Positions 17,895 to 25,191 of a stretch of DNA of 64,000 nt are shown in pieces; position 1 is the first letter of the stretch, and the number at the start of each line of letters is the position of its first letter. The stretch is taken from NCBI GenBank assembly GCA_948144175.1, contig CANXME010000317.1:47387-111386 (forward strand). Direction: 5' to 3'. This stretch comes from Closterium sp. NIES-65 (taxonomy: Eukaryota > Streptophyta > Zygnematophyceae > Desmidiales > Closteriaceae). The position numbers were made by a program, and so were the translations under genes. Below the pieces are notes generated by a model. The model did not search any database. It saw only the letters and a list, made by a program, of their open reading frames with translations, and had not been told where the DNA came from.

Positions 17895-19251
17895 GGTTGG
17901 TTTTCTTTAAAAAGAATGCTTAATAGTTGAGAGAGCAGAAAACTAAACTAAAAAACCTAATATAAGTGCTAGCTTGCGAAGCCTATCTGTTTGTCTAAGC
18001 ACTACGCTTGCGCCTCCCCGGGGGGTTCTTGCTTGCGAACTTGCAAAAAACTAAATTGGTGTTTATATAATATTCTTTCAAAAGTCATTGCGTAAACTTA
18101 AAAAGGCAGACAACGTGGCTAAGTTTTCTGTATTTTCGGGCCAATTTGAATAAACGCTTGCGTTTATTTTGATTGTTAGCACCAGTTTTCAATAAATGCT
18201 TGCGTTTATTTATGGTGCAATGATTAGTATTTGGTTACGGGTTTGCCCTTGCTGTTAATATAAACCTTCACAAAAGAATGCTTAATAGTTGAGAAAGCAG
18301 GAAATTAAAGCTAAAAACCCTAAGATTCCCTTTCTCTTTGATCTAAGTGTGTCCTTTGGTTAAGTGTTTCGCTCAGGATTCTTTGCAAGCATGCTTGCAT
18401 GCTTGCTTGCATGCTTGCTCGACCGTCCTTCGGACCCTTTATCGACCGTCCTTCGGACCCTTTATGTTGTGATCTCGTAATCTAAGCGCCTTGCGTTCGC
18501 AAGCTCCTTGTTAAGAAGCAAGCTCGCAAGGGCGCGAGGCGCCTTGCGTTAGCAAGCTCGTTGTTAGCTTGCAAGCGTGTTCCTTAGAAAGCAAGCTCGC
18601 AAGGTTGCGAACGTCTTTCTTTAAAACAAGCGAGTAAGCTAAAGGTGGTTTTAGCTTGCGAGCGTCTTTCTTTAAAACAAAACAAGCGCCTTTCTTACGA
18701 ATTCAAAGCGCACGAACTTTTTTTCCTTCGGTTGCGAGCGCCTTTCTTAGGAAGTAAGAATCTTTTGTTATCAAGCAAGCAGTGTTCATTTTGTTTCGCG
18801 TGTTGCGCGCTTGCGTAGCACGCACTTTTTCTCCTGCGCGTTTTAGGGGTTCTTAATCTAGCGTACTTGCATTTTAGGGTTGCGAAGCTTGGTAACCGAA
18901 GCAGCTTAGGTTTGCGCCGCTTCGCTTGCTTGCTTGTCAACCGAACAAGCATAGTTTTTTGCTCGTCAACCGAAGGGCGCCTAGCAAGTTTGGTAGCTAG
19001 CGGACTTGCACTTTAGGGTTGCGAAGCTTGCACGCTTGTTGTTAAACTATGTGCTAGTCTTGCGAAGCCTAACGCGCAGTATATGATTTGGATCGGCGCG
19101 TTTTGATACGCGCTTCAAATGGTAGTTGCATCGCGCGAAGGTTTGGGTTCGCGCGAAGGTTCGCATTGCCTTGGTTTGCTTTGCATTACTTTACGCGATG
19201 TTTTTTTTAAGATCTTTTTAAGAACAAAAAACAGAAGACATACAATCGTTT
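17895..19251. other. Repeat-rich intergenic region between the two recombinase genes (unit 1)
   Basis: 1.36 kb between divergently oriented genes, so promoters for both probably lie here. It contains a 22-base repeat (AAAGAATGCTTAATAGTTGAGA at 17911-17932 and 18273-18294), hairpins AATAAACGC-TT-GCGTTTATT (18149-18168) and a relative near 18191, a 23-bp tandem repeat (18420-18442 and 18443-18465, containing GACCGTCCTTCGGACCC), GCTTGCAT repeats near 18388, and many TTGCGAAGC/GCAAGCTCGC elements. A minus-strand frame of 85 codons at 18695-18952 is made of these repeats; it is extended in unit 5 by one inserted T, and I do not support it as a gene. Confidence 0.7.
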
Positions 19252-20262
19252 ATGAAAACAAAAAAGAATTTCGAGGATCATCTACAAGGAAAATACTTAG
19301 TAGCTCACAATGATCAATCAGAAAAAGAGATACAATTATATAGAGACCAAGTTACAGTCGAACACACAAGCGATTGGGCTCAATACTTTGTTAACTGGAG
19401 ACAGAAGCAAGAGATAGAGCTCCAAGATGCAAAGCAAGAAAGAATTGCCATTTATAAACAGAATCAGGAGCTAATACGAAAAGTTGACTTGCAGAGCAGC
19501 CTTCTACATGATCAGCAACAGCAGATTCAGCAACTTACAGATGAATTGAACCAAAGACTAACCAAAGAAAAAGCCATAGAAGACAAAAGGGCCAAAAGAA
19601 AAGCTGCTAAGAAACAGCCCCTAAGAGACGCTATTACACCAGAAGAATTTCAGCTTATTATTGAAAACGTTTATCAACTTACTGACAAATCAGCACGCAT
19701 CAAAGTAGCTCTTACTCTATTGTATCTAACTGGCTTACGCGTTAGCAACTTGCTTCAATTTCATGTCAGTAATCTACAAGAATTAATCACAAAACAAAGC
19801 ACTCTAGTCCACATCATTAAACGAGGAGGTTCACGTAAAATCATACTGCCAAGCGACGCAAAGCACTGGCTTCAACGTGTTAAACATGAGATCGAACTCA
19901 TTACAAAAGGGAAAAGCCCTCAAGACCCCCTTTTCACTAACAAACAAGGCCATCTTATCTCACGTGAACAATTCAACAAACAACTCAATCAAACACTCAA
20001 GCTTGTCGCCATGAAAACTGGAAAGAGAATTTATACGCATAGCTTTCGAGTAACTATGGTCACTGAACTATTGCAACAGCAGCCCATACAAAACGTCAAA
20101 AATATAGTAGGCCATAAGGACATAAGGACCACTGAACTCTACAATAGAAACTTTATGGGAGAGCGCGAATTCAGAAAGGCCATTCAATATGTTTTTAAAA
20201 AAAGAAAAAGTCAATCTAAAGACTATCCTGATCAAGATCATCAAGATGATCAAGATTTTTAA
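19252..20262 (+). CDS. Tyrosine recombinase lacking the DDE core (unit 1)
   Basis: 336 aa. The C-terminal catalytic domain (about residues 125-315) has R163 (TGLRVS), candidate K190 (HIIKRGG), H263 and R266 (HSFR), H288 (VGHKD) and nucleophile Y297 nine residues later, the full tyrosine-recombinase set. Residues ~50-120 are a Gln/Glu/Lys-rich coiled coil. Residues 6-20 (NFEDHLQGKYLVAHN) match residues 34-48 of the 611-aa protein (NSKDFLKGRYLVKHN). The coiled coil (KQNQELIRKVD versus KQNVELHQKID) and the ITPxEF lead into the catalytic domain also match. The two proteins are therefore paralogues that differ mainly by presence or absence of the DDE segment. The C-terminus is acidic and repetitive (DQDHQDDQDF). 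The ATG follows an A-rich leader; the divergently oriented neighbour suggests a shared promoter region. Confidence 0.93.
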   Translation: MKTKKNFEDHLQGKYLVAHNDQSEKEIQLYRDQVTVEHTSDWAQYFVNWRQKQEIELQDAKQERIAIYKQNQELIRKVDLQSSLLHDQQQQIQQLTDELNQRLTKEKAIEDKRAKRKAAKKQPLRDAITPEEFQLIIENVYQLTDKSARIKVALTLLYLTGLRVSNLLQFHVSNLQELITKQSTLVHIIKRGGSRKIILPSDAKHWLQRVKHEIELITKGKSPQDPLFTNKQGHLISREQFNKQLNQTLKLVAMKTGKRIYTHSFRVTMVTELLQQQPIQNVKNIVGHKDIRTTELYNRNFMGEREFRKAIQYVFKKRKSQSKDYPDQDHQDDQDF

Positions 20263-20340
20263 CAATACGCTTTAAGTCCTTCTTTTGCTGATTAGTAACC
20301 CAAAGGGTCACGAACCTACAGTTCTATGATGTGAGGTAAT

Positions 20341-20368
20341 AGGTCACAAAACACATGTTCTGTGACCT
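20341..20368 (+). terminator. Hairpin downstream of the tyrosine recombinase gene (unit 1)
   Basis: AGGTCACAAAACA and TGTTCTGTGACCT form a 13-bp stem with one mismatch and a two-base loop, 78 bp past the stop codon. Its loop-side sequence (AAAACA...TGTT) resembles the hairpins at 15955-16004. Copies are at 29474-29501, 38607-38634, 47740-47767 and 56873-56900. Confidence 0.6.
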
Positions 20369-21324
20369 AAAACAACCATACATTTATACCGAAGATTTTA
20401 TTACACAAAAAATCTTTTTTTGTGCAAAACATTATAAAACAAAGTCTTACCTTTTGACAAATTTTTCAAAAAAGACAAAACCATTAACGATTATATGTCT
20501 TCTGTTTTCTGTTTGTCTGTGTCCTTTGCTTCAAATCTGTCTCTGAATAGCCTTCACAAAGGACAGCTTAAAAAAAGAGAAAAGAATAAACTAAAAAACT
20601 AATCTTCCCTTTCTCTTGTATCTAAGTCTTCCTTTGTGCTCTAAGGGTCGAGAATTGGCGCGTTTATTTATATATTATATATATTTCAATGGAATTTTAG
20701 CCCCCCTTGTCATATGTGCTAAGCTTGCGAACGCCTTTCTTAACAAACAAGCAAGGATCTTCCGTTCGCAAGCTCGTCGTTCTTAGCAAGCTCGTTTTTT
20801 AGCTCGCTTGCTCGTTGTTAGCAAGCAAGCGCCTTCCTTAGCAAGCTCGCAAGCTAAATAAGTATTAATTCTGTCCAATCTTGTTCTGAGTGTCCTTAGT
20901 TTGCTTAGATAGAAGAGGTAGTAAGCGCCTTTGGCGCGCAAGAAACAAAAAGGAAGAGGGGAAAGGCACTAGTTTGAATAAACGCTGCTTCCTTTATTTC
21001 TTGCATACGCAATGACTTGTCCTTCAAATGTATATAAATACATTTTTACTTTTTTTCAAATTTACGTAATGACTCGCTTGCTTCGCTTTGCGGTGCCCGC
21101 TTGCTTTGCGGCGCCTTTAACTCGCTTGCTTGCTTGCTTGCTTGCTAGTTAAAGCAAAGAAAAGTAGCAAGGAGCGTGCGTCCTAGGCACACGCTTTCTT
21201 TTAGCACGGGCAATCTTTCAAACACAAAATTGAGTCACTGCAAAAATTATATGAAGATACTAAGAGTCAACATAATGAAGGCCAAGTTTTTTATGAGTCT
21301 CAACGAAAAATTTACCATGATCTC
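20369..21324. other. Intergenic region upstream of the three-gene cluster (unit 1)
   Basis: No confident gene. Near 20565-20640 is a block (AAACTAAAAAACTAATCTTCCCTTTCTC and onwards) similar to the blocks after 17935 and 18300. An AT-rich patch TATATATTATATATATTTC lies near 20672. GC-type repeats follow, including CTTGC repeated in tandem near 21125. The frame of the next gene is open from just after a TAG at 21202-21204 without an ATG, so 21205-21324 may be coding. Confidence 0.55.
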
Positions 21325-22296
21325 ATGGAACAACTAAAGCTTGATCCCCATAATGCAGCTTTACATCAAGAATGTTATAACGCTCATGCTATCTTAGACG
21401 GTTATTATCGCCAACTGGAAGAACTAGACCGCTCTTTACACTATGTCAAAGGCAACCTCGAAGGGTACGTAAATATTCGAAATATTGTTACAGCGTCAGG
21501 TATGATCGTTACGCCTACATCTGCTATCACTTTCGATCAAGCAGTAATGAGTTCAAATCAAACACAAGGAGGGGGTCTTATCAGAATTCCAACAGAACCA
21601 ACTCCCGCTGCAGAAACAAGAACTCATTCTGCATCTACTAGTTCAGAAACAACAACTAGTTCAGAGACAAGAACTCATTCTGCGTCTAATGCTTCAGAGA
21701 TAACAACTCATCCTATATCTGGTGAAGGCATCATAAGTAATCCACTGTACTCGAGCTCTGGTGAAGGCATCATAAGTAATCCACTGTACTCGAGCTCTGG
21801 TAATCGCTCTGCCCTAATGACAGAGTCGATTCCTTTTAAGAGCAATCTTCATTCACTTGAAGATGAGACCGATCTTGAATTACTTCAAGAAATGTTACCC
21901 CAGTTAAATAACCGAGAGCTCGCGAGTCTATTAGTAAATAGCGATGAATGGAAAAAAAAGAACTTACTTTCTTTGTGTAATAAGATGAAGTTTCTACAAG
22001 ATCAAAAATTAATTTCTAATGACATGACAGAAGAACAGCTAGTGCTCAAACAGGAAATCAAAAGTGTTATATGCAATGATTTGTTAACTGAAAAAATAAA
22101 GACCAACGAAGAACTTGCATATTTTTTGTTAGATTGCATTTGCGGCATAGACTGTCTAGAAATACCTGCTTTAACCTTCTCCTTGTCTAAAATACAAAGT
22201 ATTGTCTCGTCAGATTTACCTGATAAAGAAAAAATAACAAATTGGTTAGAAAATGTAACCAATTTGGTATCGCAGGTTATTGTACCAAATATATGA
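21325..22296 (+). CDS. Unknown 323-aa protein with Ser/Thr-rich repeat region (unit 1)
   Basis: I do not recognise a family. Residues 1-55 are helical and charged (EQLKLDPHNAALHQE, YYRQLEELDRSLHYVKGNLE), probably a coiled coil. Residues 90-130 are Ser/Thr-rich with two ETRTHSAS copies. Residues 132-157 are a perfect 13-aa tandem repeat, SGEGIISNPLYSS. Residues 165-323 are mostly helical. The reading frame is open 40 codons further upstream (to TAG at 21202) and the extra residues continue the charged helical pattern (KLYEDTKSQHNEGQVFYESQ). The real start may therefore be a non-ATG codon, or this may be the 3' part of a larger gene. The next gene starts seven bases after the stop, implying co-transcription. 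Soluble, with no signal peptide seen. Confidence 0.75.
   Translation: MEQLKLDPHNAALHQECYNAHAILDGYYRQLEELDRSLHYVKGNLEGYVNIRNIVTASGMIVTPTSAITFDQAVMSSNQTQGGGLIRIPTEPTPAAETRTHSASTSSETTTSSETRTHSASNASEITTHPISGEGIISNPLYSSSGEGIISNPLYSSSGNRSALMTESIPFKSNLHSLEDETDLELLQEMLPQLNNRELASLLVNSDEWKKKNLLSLCNKMKFLQDQKLISNDMTEEQLVLKQEIKSVICNDLLTEKIKTNEELAYFLLDCICGIDCLEIPALTFSLSKIQSIVSSDLPDKEKITNWLENVTNLVSQVIVPNI
21718..21795 (+). repeat. 39-bp perfect tandem duplication in the 323-aa gene
   Basis: Two identical 39-base copies (21718-21756 and 21757-21795) encode SGEGIISNPLYSS twice. Unlike in the fusion integrase, the copies are identical, so the duplication is recent or constrained. Confidence 0.92.
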
Positions 22297-22303
22297 AATA
22301 CTT

Positions 22304-22948
22304 ATGCTATGGTTAATTTGTTTAATTATCAACATCTCAAATAGTTTATTAAACGCATATCATATATTTCAACTTAATTGCGGAATTGAAGTGCAGTCTA
22401 CGGTGTTACCACTTGAGATTGAATTAAGCCTAACAACCCCATCAATATTGCCAATCTTCATTGGTTTAAGCATTGCTGGTTTACTAACACTAAAGCATTT
22501 GTTACATATCTCCGAGTTAAAATATGTACCTTTACCAGAAGAAGAATTCTATACGCATCTATTAGCTACCAGTGATTTACCTTGGAAAGGACCACTTTTT
22601 ACAAAGGAGTTCTATGACTTTTGCCTTAGTATAGGCTACGATATTGCTCAAGTCAACAATTTTCATTATATCATACTTAAATATAACGAAGGCCTCCCGG
22701 GAGGCCTTGATAATCTGTTGGTTGGGTATGACTTGAATAGAGAAATTATCATTTCATCTTATTTACGAATTAATCAGGAACATAGATATGGCCTTTCTTC
22801 TATCGTCAACCTTTGGTGGCTATCACCAAGAGGTGCCGAATATATACTTTCACTAAAGCCTATTATTAAGAATATAGAAGACCTTGAAAAATGTGCTCAA
22901 ACATCCCTGCGCTATACTTTAAATCAACTTAAAACTTTAAGAGAATAA
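22304..22948 (+). CDS. Unknown membrane protein, two predicted helices (unit 1)
   Basis: 214 aa from the ATG at 22304, seven bases after the upstream stop. A TTG at 22280 in the same frame would add eight residues and overlap the upstream gene, which is less likely. Residues 1-22 (MLWLICLIINISNSLLNAYHIF) and about 45-67 (PSILPIFIGLSIAGLLTLKHLL) are hydrophobic and probably span the membrane. The remaining 145 residues are soluble, with aromatic-rich stretches (PWKGPLFTKEFYDFCLSIGYDI, VNLWWLSPRGAEYI). The family is not recognised. A perfect 20-bp palindrome lies inside the gene (22689-22708). Position two in a three-gene run suggests that it works with its neighbours at the inner membrane, perhaps in plasmid maintenance or transfer (speculative). 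Confidence 0.75.
   Translation: MLWLICLIINISNSLLNAYHIFQLNCGIEVQSTVLPLEIELSLTTPSILPIFIGLSIAGLLTLKHLLHISELKYVPLPEEEFYTHLLATSDLPWKGPLFTKEFYDFCLSIGYDIAQVNNFHYIILKYNEGLPGGLDNLLVGYDLNREIIISSYLRINQEHRYGLSSIVNLWWLSPRGAEYILSLKPIIKNIEDLEKCAQTSLRYTLNQLKTLRE
22689..22708. repeat. Perfect 20-bp palindrome inside the membrane-protein gene
   Basis: AAGGCCTCCCGGGAGGCCTT is its own reverse complement and encodes part of NEGLPGGLD. Copies are at 31822-31841, 40955-40974, 50088-50107 and 59221-59240. It is the most GC-rich spot in an otherwise AT-rich gene. Confidence 0.9.
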
Positions 22949-22961
22949 AATACTATCAAAT

Positions 22962-23477
22962 ATGAATACAAAAGAATCACAGCAAGTCCGTGCGAAAGGA
23001 ACAAGAACTAATAAATCAGTATATATACATTATTCTGTTTTCAGCTTTTTATTATTTTTGGAAAATATAGGATATTCCTTTGAACATAAGAATTTATTTA
23101 ATATAGCATTCAATTTCAAGTTAAAGGTTGGTGTTCGTAAAATTAAAGGATACACTCCGATAGAACCAAACAACCTTTTACGACGTAAATCGCACAATTA
23201 TGATTTGACATCTATCCCTGAAAGTAATGTACAAGAGGTTACTAATAGAATATCTCAATTGGTTTCGGAAGGCTATCAGTTTACAAAGATGGAACTTAAG
23301 GGTAAATTCATAGTTAAACCGACCGAAAAGGCCCAGAATGAGTACGCCAAGACCGTAATTGTTGCTTTAGGAGAGAGAGAGGCTTCAAACTTAAACTGGT
23401 TCAGTTATTGGAACTCACAGATGTATTTGTCGTCATCCGAATTTAAAGTGGACATAACATCCAATTTTGAATACTAG
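22962..23477 (+). CDS. Unknown 171-aa protein, last gene of the three-gene cluster (unit 1)
   Basis: Starts 13 bases after the membrane-protein gene. The family is not recognised. The first ~20 residues are polar and basic (MNTKESQQVRAKGTRTNKSV), followed by a hydrophobic patch (YSVFSFLLFLENIGYSF) too short and mixed to call a helix with certainty. The middle is basic (KLKVGVRKIKGYTPIEPNNLLRRKSHNYD). The C-terminal half has SNVQEVTNRISQLVSEGYQFTKMELKGKFIVKP and ends in ITSNFEY. Conservation of frame in units 1-4 supports a coding role. A hairpin follows 26 bp after the stop. Confidence 0.72.
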   Translation: MNTKESQQVRAKGTRTNKSVYIHYSVFSFLLFLENIGYSFEHKNLFNIAFNFKLKVGVRKIKGYTPIEPNNLLRRKSHNYDLTSIPESNVQEVTNRISQLVSEGYQFTKMELKGKFIVKPTEKAQNEYAKTVIVALGEREASNLNWFSYWNSQMYLSSSEFKVDITSNFEY

Positions 23478-23503
23478 ACTACATTTTGGGTAACTGAATA
23501 ATC

Positions 23504-23529
23504 AATGTGGGCGCGAAGCGCTCCACATT
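23504..23529 (+). terminator. Hairpin downstream of the three-gene cluster (unit 1)
   Basis: AATGTGG-GCGC, loop GAA, GCGC-(T)-CCACATT: an 11-bp stem with one bulged base, 26 bp past the 171-aa gene. Its apex is the genome-wide GCGCGAAGCGC repeat. Copies are at 32637-32662, 41770-41795, 50903-50928 and 60033-60058. Confidence 0.6.
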
Positions 23530-25026
23530 TGATTAGCACCCTAAAGCATTTCATTCTCAATATTATGCGCCGCTTACGCGCTCCGTTAAAGGTGTGAACA
23601 ACTTAACTAAGCAAGCAAAGCTTGCGAAGAGTATCACTTAAAGGAACAACCTTCGCAAGCCTGGCTACCAAACGTGCTAGGCCAACCAAGCCTAAAACGC
23701 ATAGGGCTAAGTGCGTGTTACGCGCTTGCGTAGCACGCGAAAGAAGTAACAACCTTCGCAAGCCTAACACTTTTGAAGGGGTTTCGCAGCTTAGCACTTA
23801 GAAAAACTAACAAGCTTCGCGAACGTAACACAACTAATCAAAAAACAAGTGTGATAGGCTTTGCCTCCCTAGCACTTTGAGAAATAGATAGGCTTCGCTT
23901 GCGTTTACATAAGCGAAGCTTCGGTCCCCTAAACGCGCATGGGATAGGCGCACGCTTTACGCAAGCGTGCGAGTCACTATGGTCACTGAACGGAAGGGTG
24001 CAAGCCTGCTAATAAAGAGTGCTTGGTTGTGAGCGGAAGGCGCTTGCGAAATGCGCTCGGAACCCAAAGGAGCTCGCTTGCTCGATAAGAAAGGCGTTTG
24101 TATCGTTTTCCTTTTAAGCGCGTTTGAGCGCTTGCTTCGGCTACCCTGGCAGGCACTTTGGGCTTGATTTCCTTTTAATCGCGTGTTAGGGTTAGTACGC
24201 CTACTCCGCTTGGTAGGAGGTAGGGTTAGTATGCAACTTCTTCTTTATATGAGTGTCAAGGTAAGTAAGCCTGACTCTCAGTTTTTTTTTCGCGTGCTAC
24301 GCAAGCGCATAACACGCACTTGCTCAGTAGGCTTGCTTAGGGTAGCACGGTTGGTCGGTAGGCTTACTCGGTAGGGGTGCGAAGCTTGTCTATTTATATA
24401 AATACAAGGCTCACGAAGTTTAGCACGCTATTTTCTTTAAGTGCTACGCTGGCTACCCCTATCTGTTGTATATCCCTAAGTATTAGGGTTGCGGTTGCGA
24501 ACGCTAGTGGGTTTTGTGTGTGGTGGGGTGACGAGGCCTAGCGCGGCGGGCAGTGTTGTCTTTGTCTTTTATTCGCGCGTCTTGATACGCGCTTCCATAA
24601 GTAGTTTTGTTTGTTTCGCGTTTCAGGCATTTCCCTAACAGACAAGCGTGTGTCCCTTTTCCTTTTTCTTGGCGCGTGTGAACGCGCTTGCTTTGCCTAT
24701 TATGCATGTCTCTTTTCAAACACATGTAAGTCGGTTACTTATTGCACATATTTAAGAATTGTTATCGGCGCGTCTTGCGCGCCTATGCACCTGCATTCCC
24801 AAACGCATTCATTAATTGATTCCAGCGGACATATCTTATCCTCTTTTGTTTTGTTTCGCGTTTTAGGCGTTTGCCTAACACGCAGAAGTGTGTCAGCATC
24901 TTCATAAAACTTCGTGTATTTTGTTTTTGTAGCAAGCTTAGCTTGCGAAACTTATTCTTTCGATTTTTCTTTTAAAAAAAAAAGGATTAAAAAAAATGTC
25001 CAACTGACTACACTTTTCTCCTCTGA
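23530..25026. other. Repeat-rich right end of unit 1
   Basis: 1.5 kb without a convincing gene. It contains many GC-type inverted repeats (GCGCTTGCGTAGCACGC near 23727, GCGTGCTACGCAAGC near 24292, GGCGCGTGTGAACGCGC near 24672, CGCGCGTCTTGATACGCGC near 24573), two TAGGGTTAGTA motifs (near 24187 and 24222), and at 23971-23991 a 21-base near-copy of the tyrosine-recombinase coding sequence at 20048-20068. The last ~70 bases are A/T-rich up to the junction with the next unit. Small frames here are repeat-derived. Confidence 0.6.
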
Positions 25027-25191
25027 CAAATCAAAAATTTTTTTTAAAAATTTTTGCAAAACAGGGCAAAATAACCACAAACAAGCCACTACAAAACAAA
25101 TGTTTTGTAGTCACTGCAAAACAAATGTTTTGTAGTGTTTAGGCATGATTGTTTGTTAGTTCCTAATTAAAGTCTGAAGCTAGATCCAATA

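Larger units (their letters stand above)
15894..25026. mobile_element. Tandem element, unit 1 (9133 bp), inserted in rpl16
   Basis: First of six head-to-tail units. Its left end is fixed by comparison: rpl16 sequence stops at ...GGAGCC and the shared sequence starts CAAATCAAAAATTTTT, whereas internal junctions read ...CTCCTCTGA followed by the same CAAATC. Contents: AT-rich inverted tract (15900-15922), double hairpin (15955-16004), DDE/tyrosine-recombinase fusion on the minus strand, a repeat-rich gap, tyrosine recombinase on the plus strand, hairpin, gap, three-gene cluster on the plus strand, hairpin, and a 1.5-kb repeat-rich tail. Gene content suggests an integrative plasmid or transposon; no DNA polymerase, primase or RNA polymerase gene is seen, so replication would depend on the host. 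Confidence 0.9.

Noticed and set aside
18695-18952. 85-codon minus-strand frame in each unit as a small basic protein
   Set aside because: Built from TTGCGAAGC-type repeats; its C-terminus changes with a one-base homopolymer difference in unit 5; no motif.
20355-20546. 63-codon frame starting within the hairpin after the tyrosine recombinase gene
   Set aside because: It begins inside the 3' hairpin, has no recognisable features beyond a hydrophobic tail, and sits in AT-rich spacer; chance is sufficient.
22280-22303. TTG start for the membrane protein
   Set aside because: It would overlap the end of the 323-aa gene, whereas an ATG at 22304 lies seven bases after the stop and begins exactly at the first hydrophobic helix.
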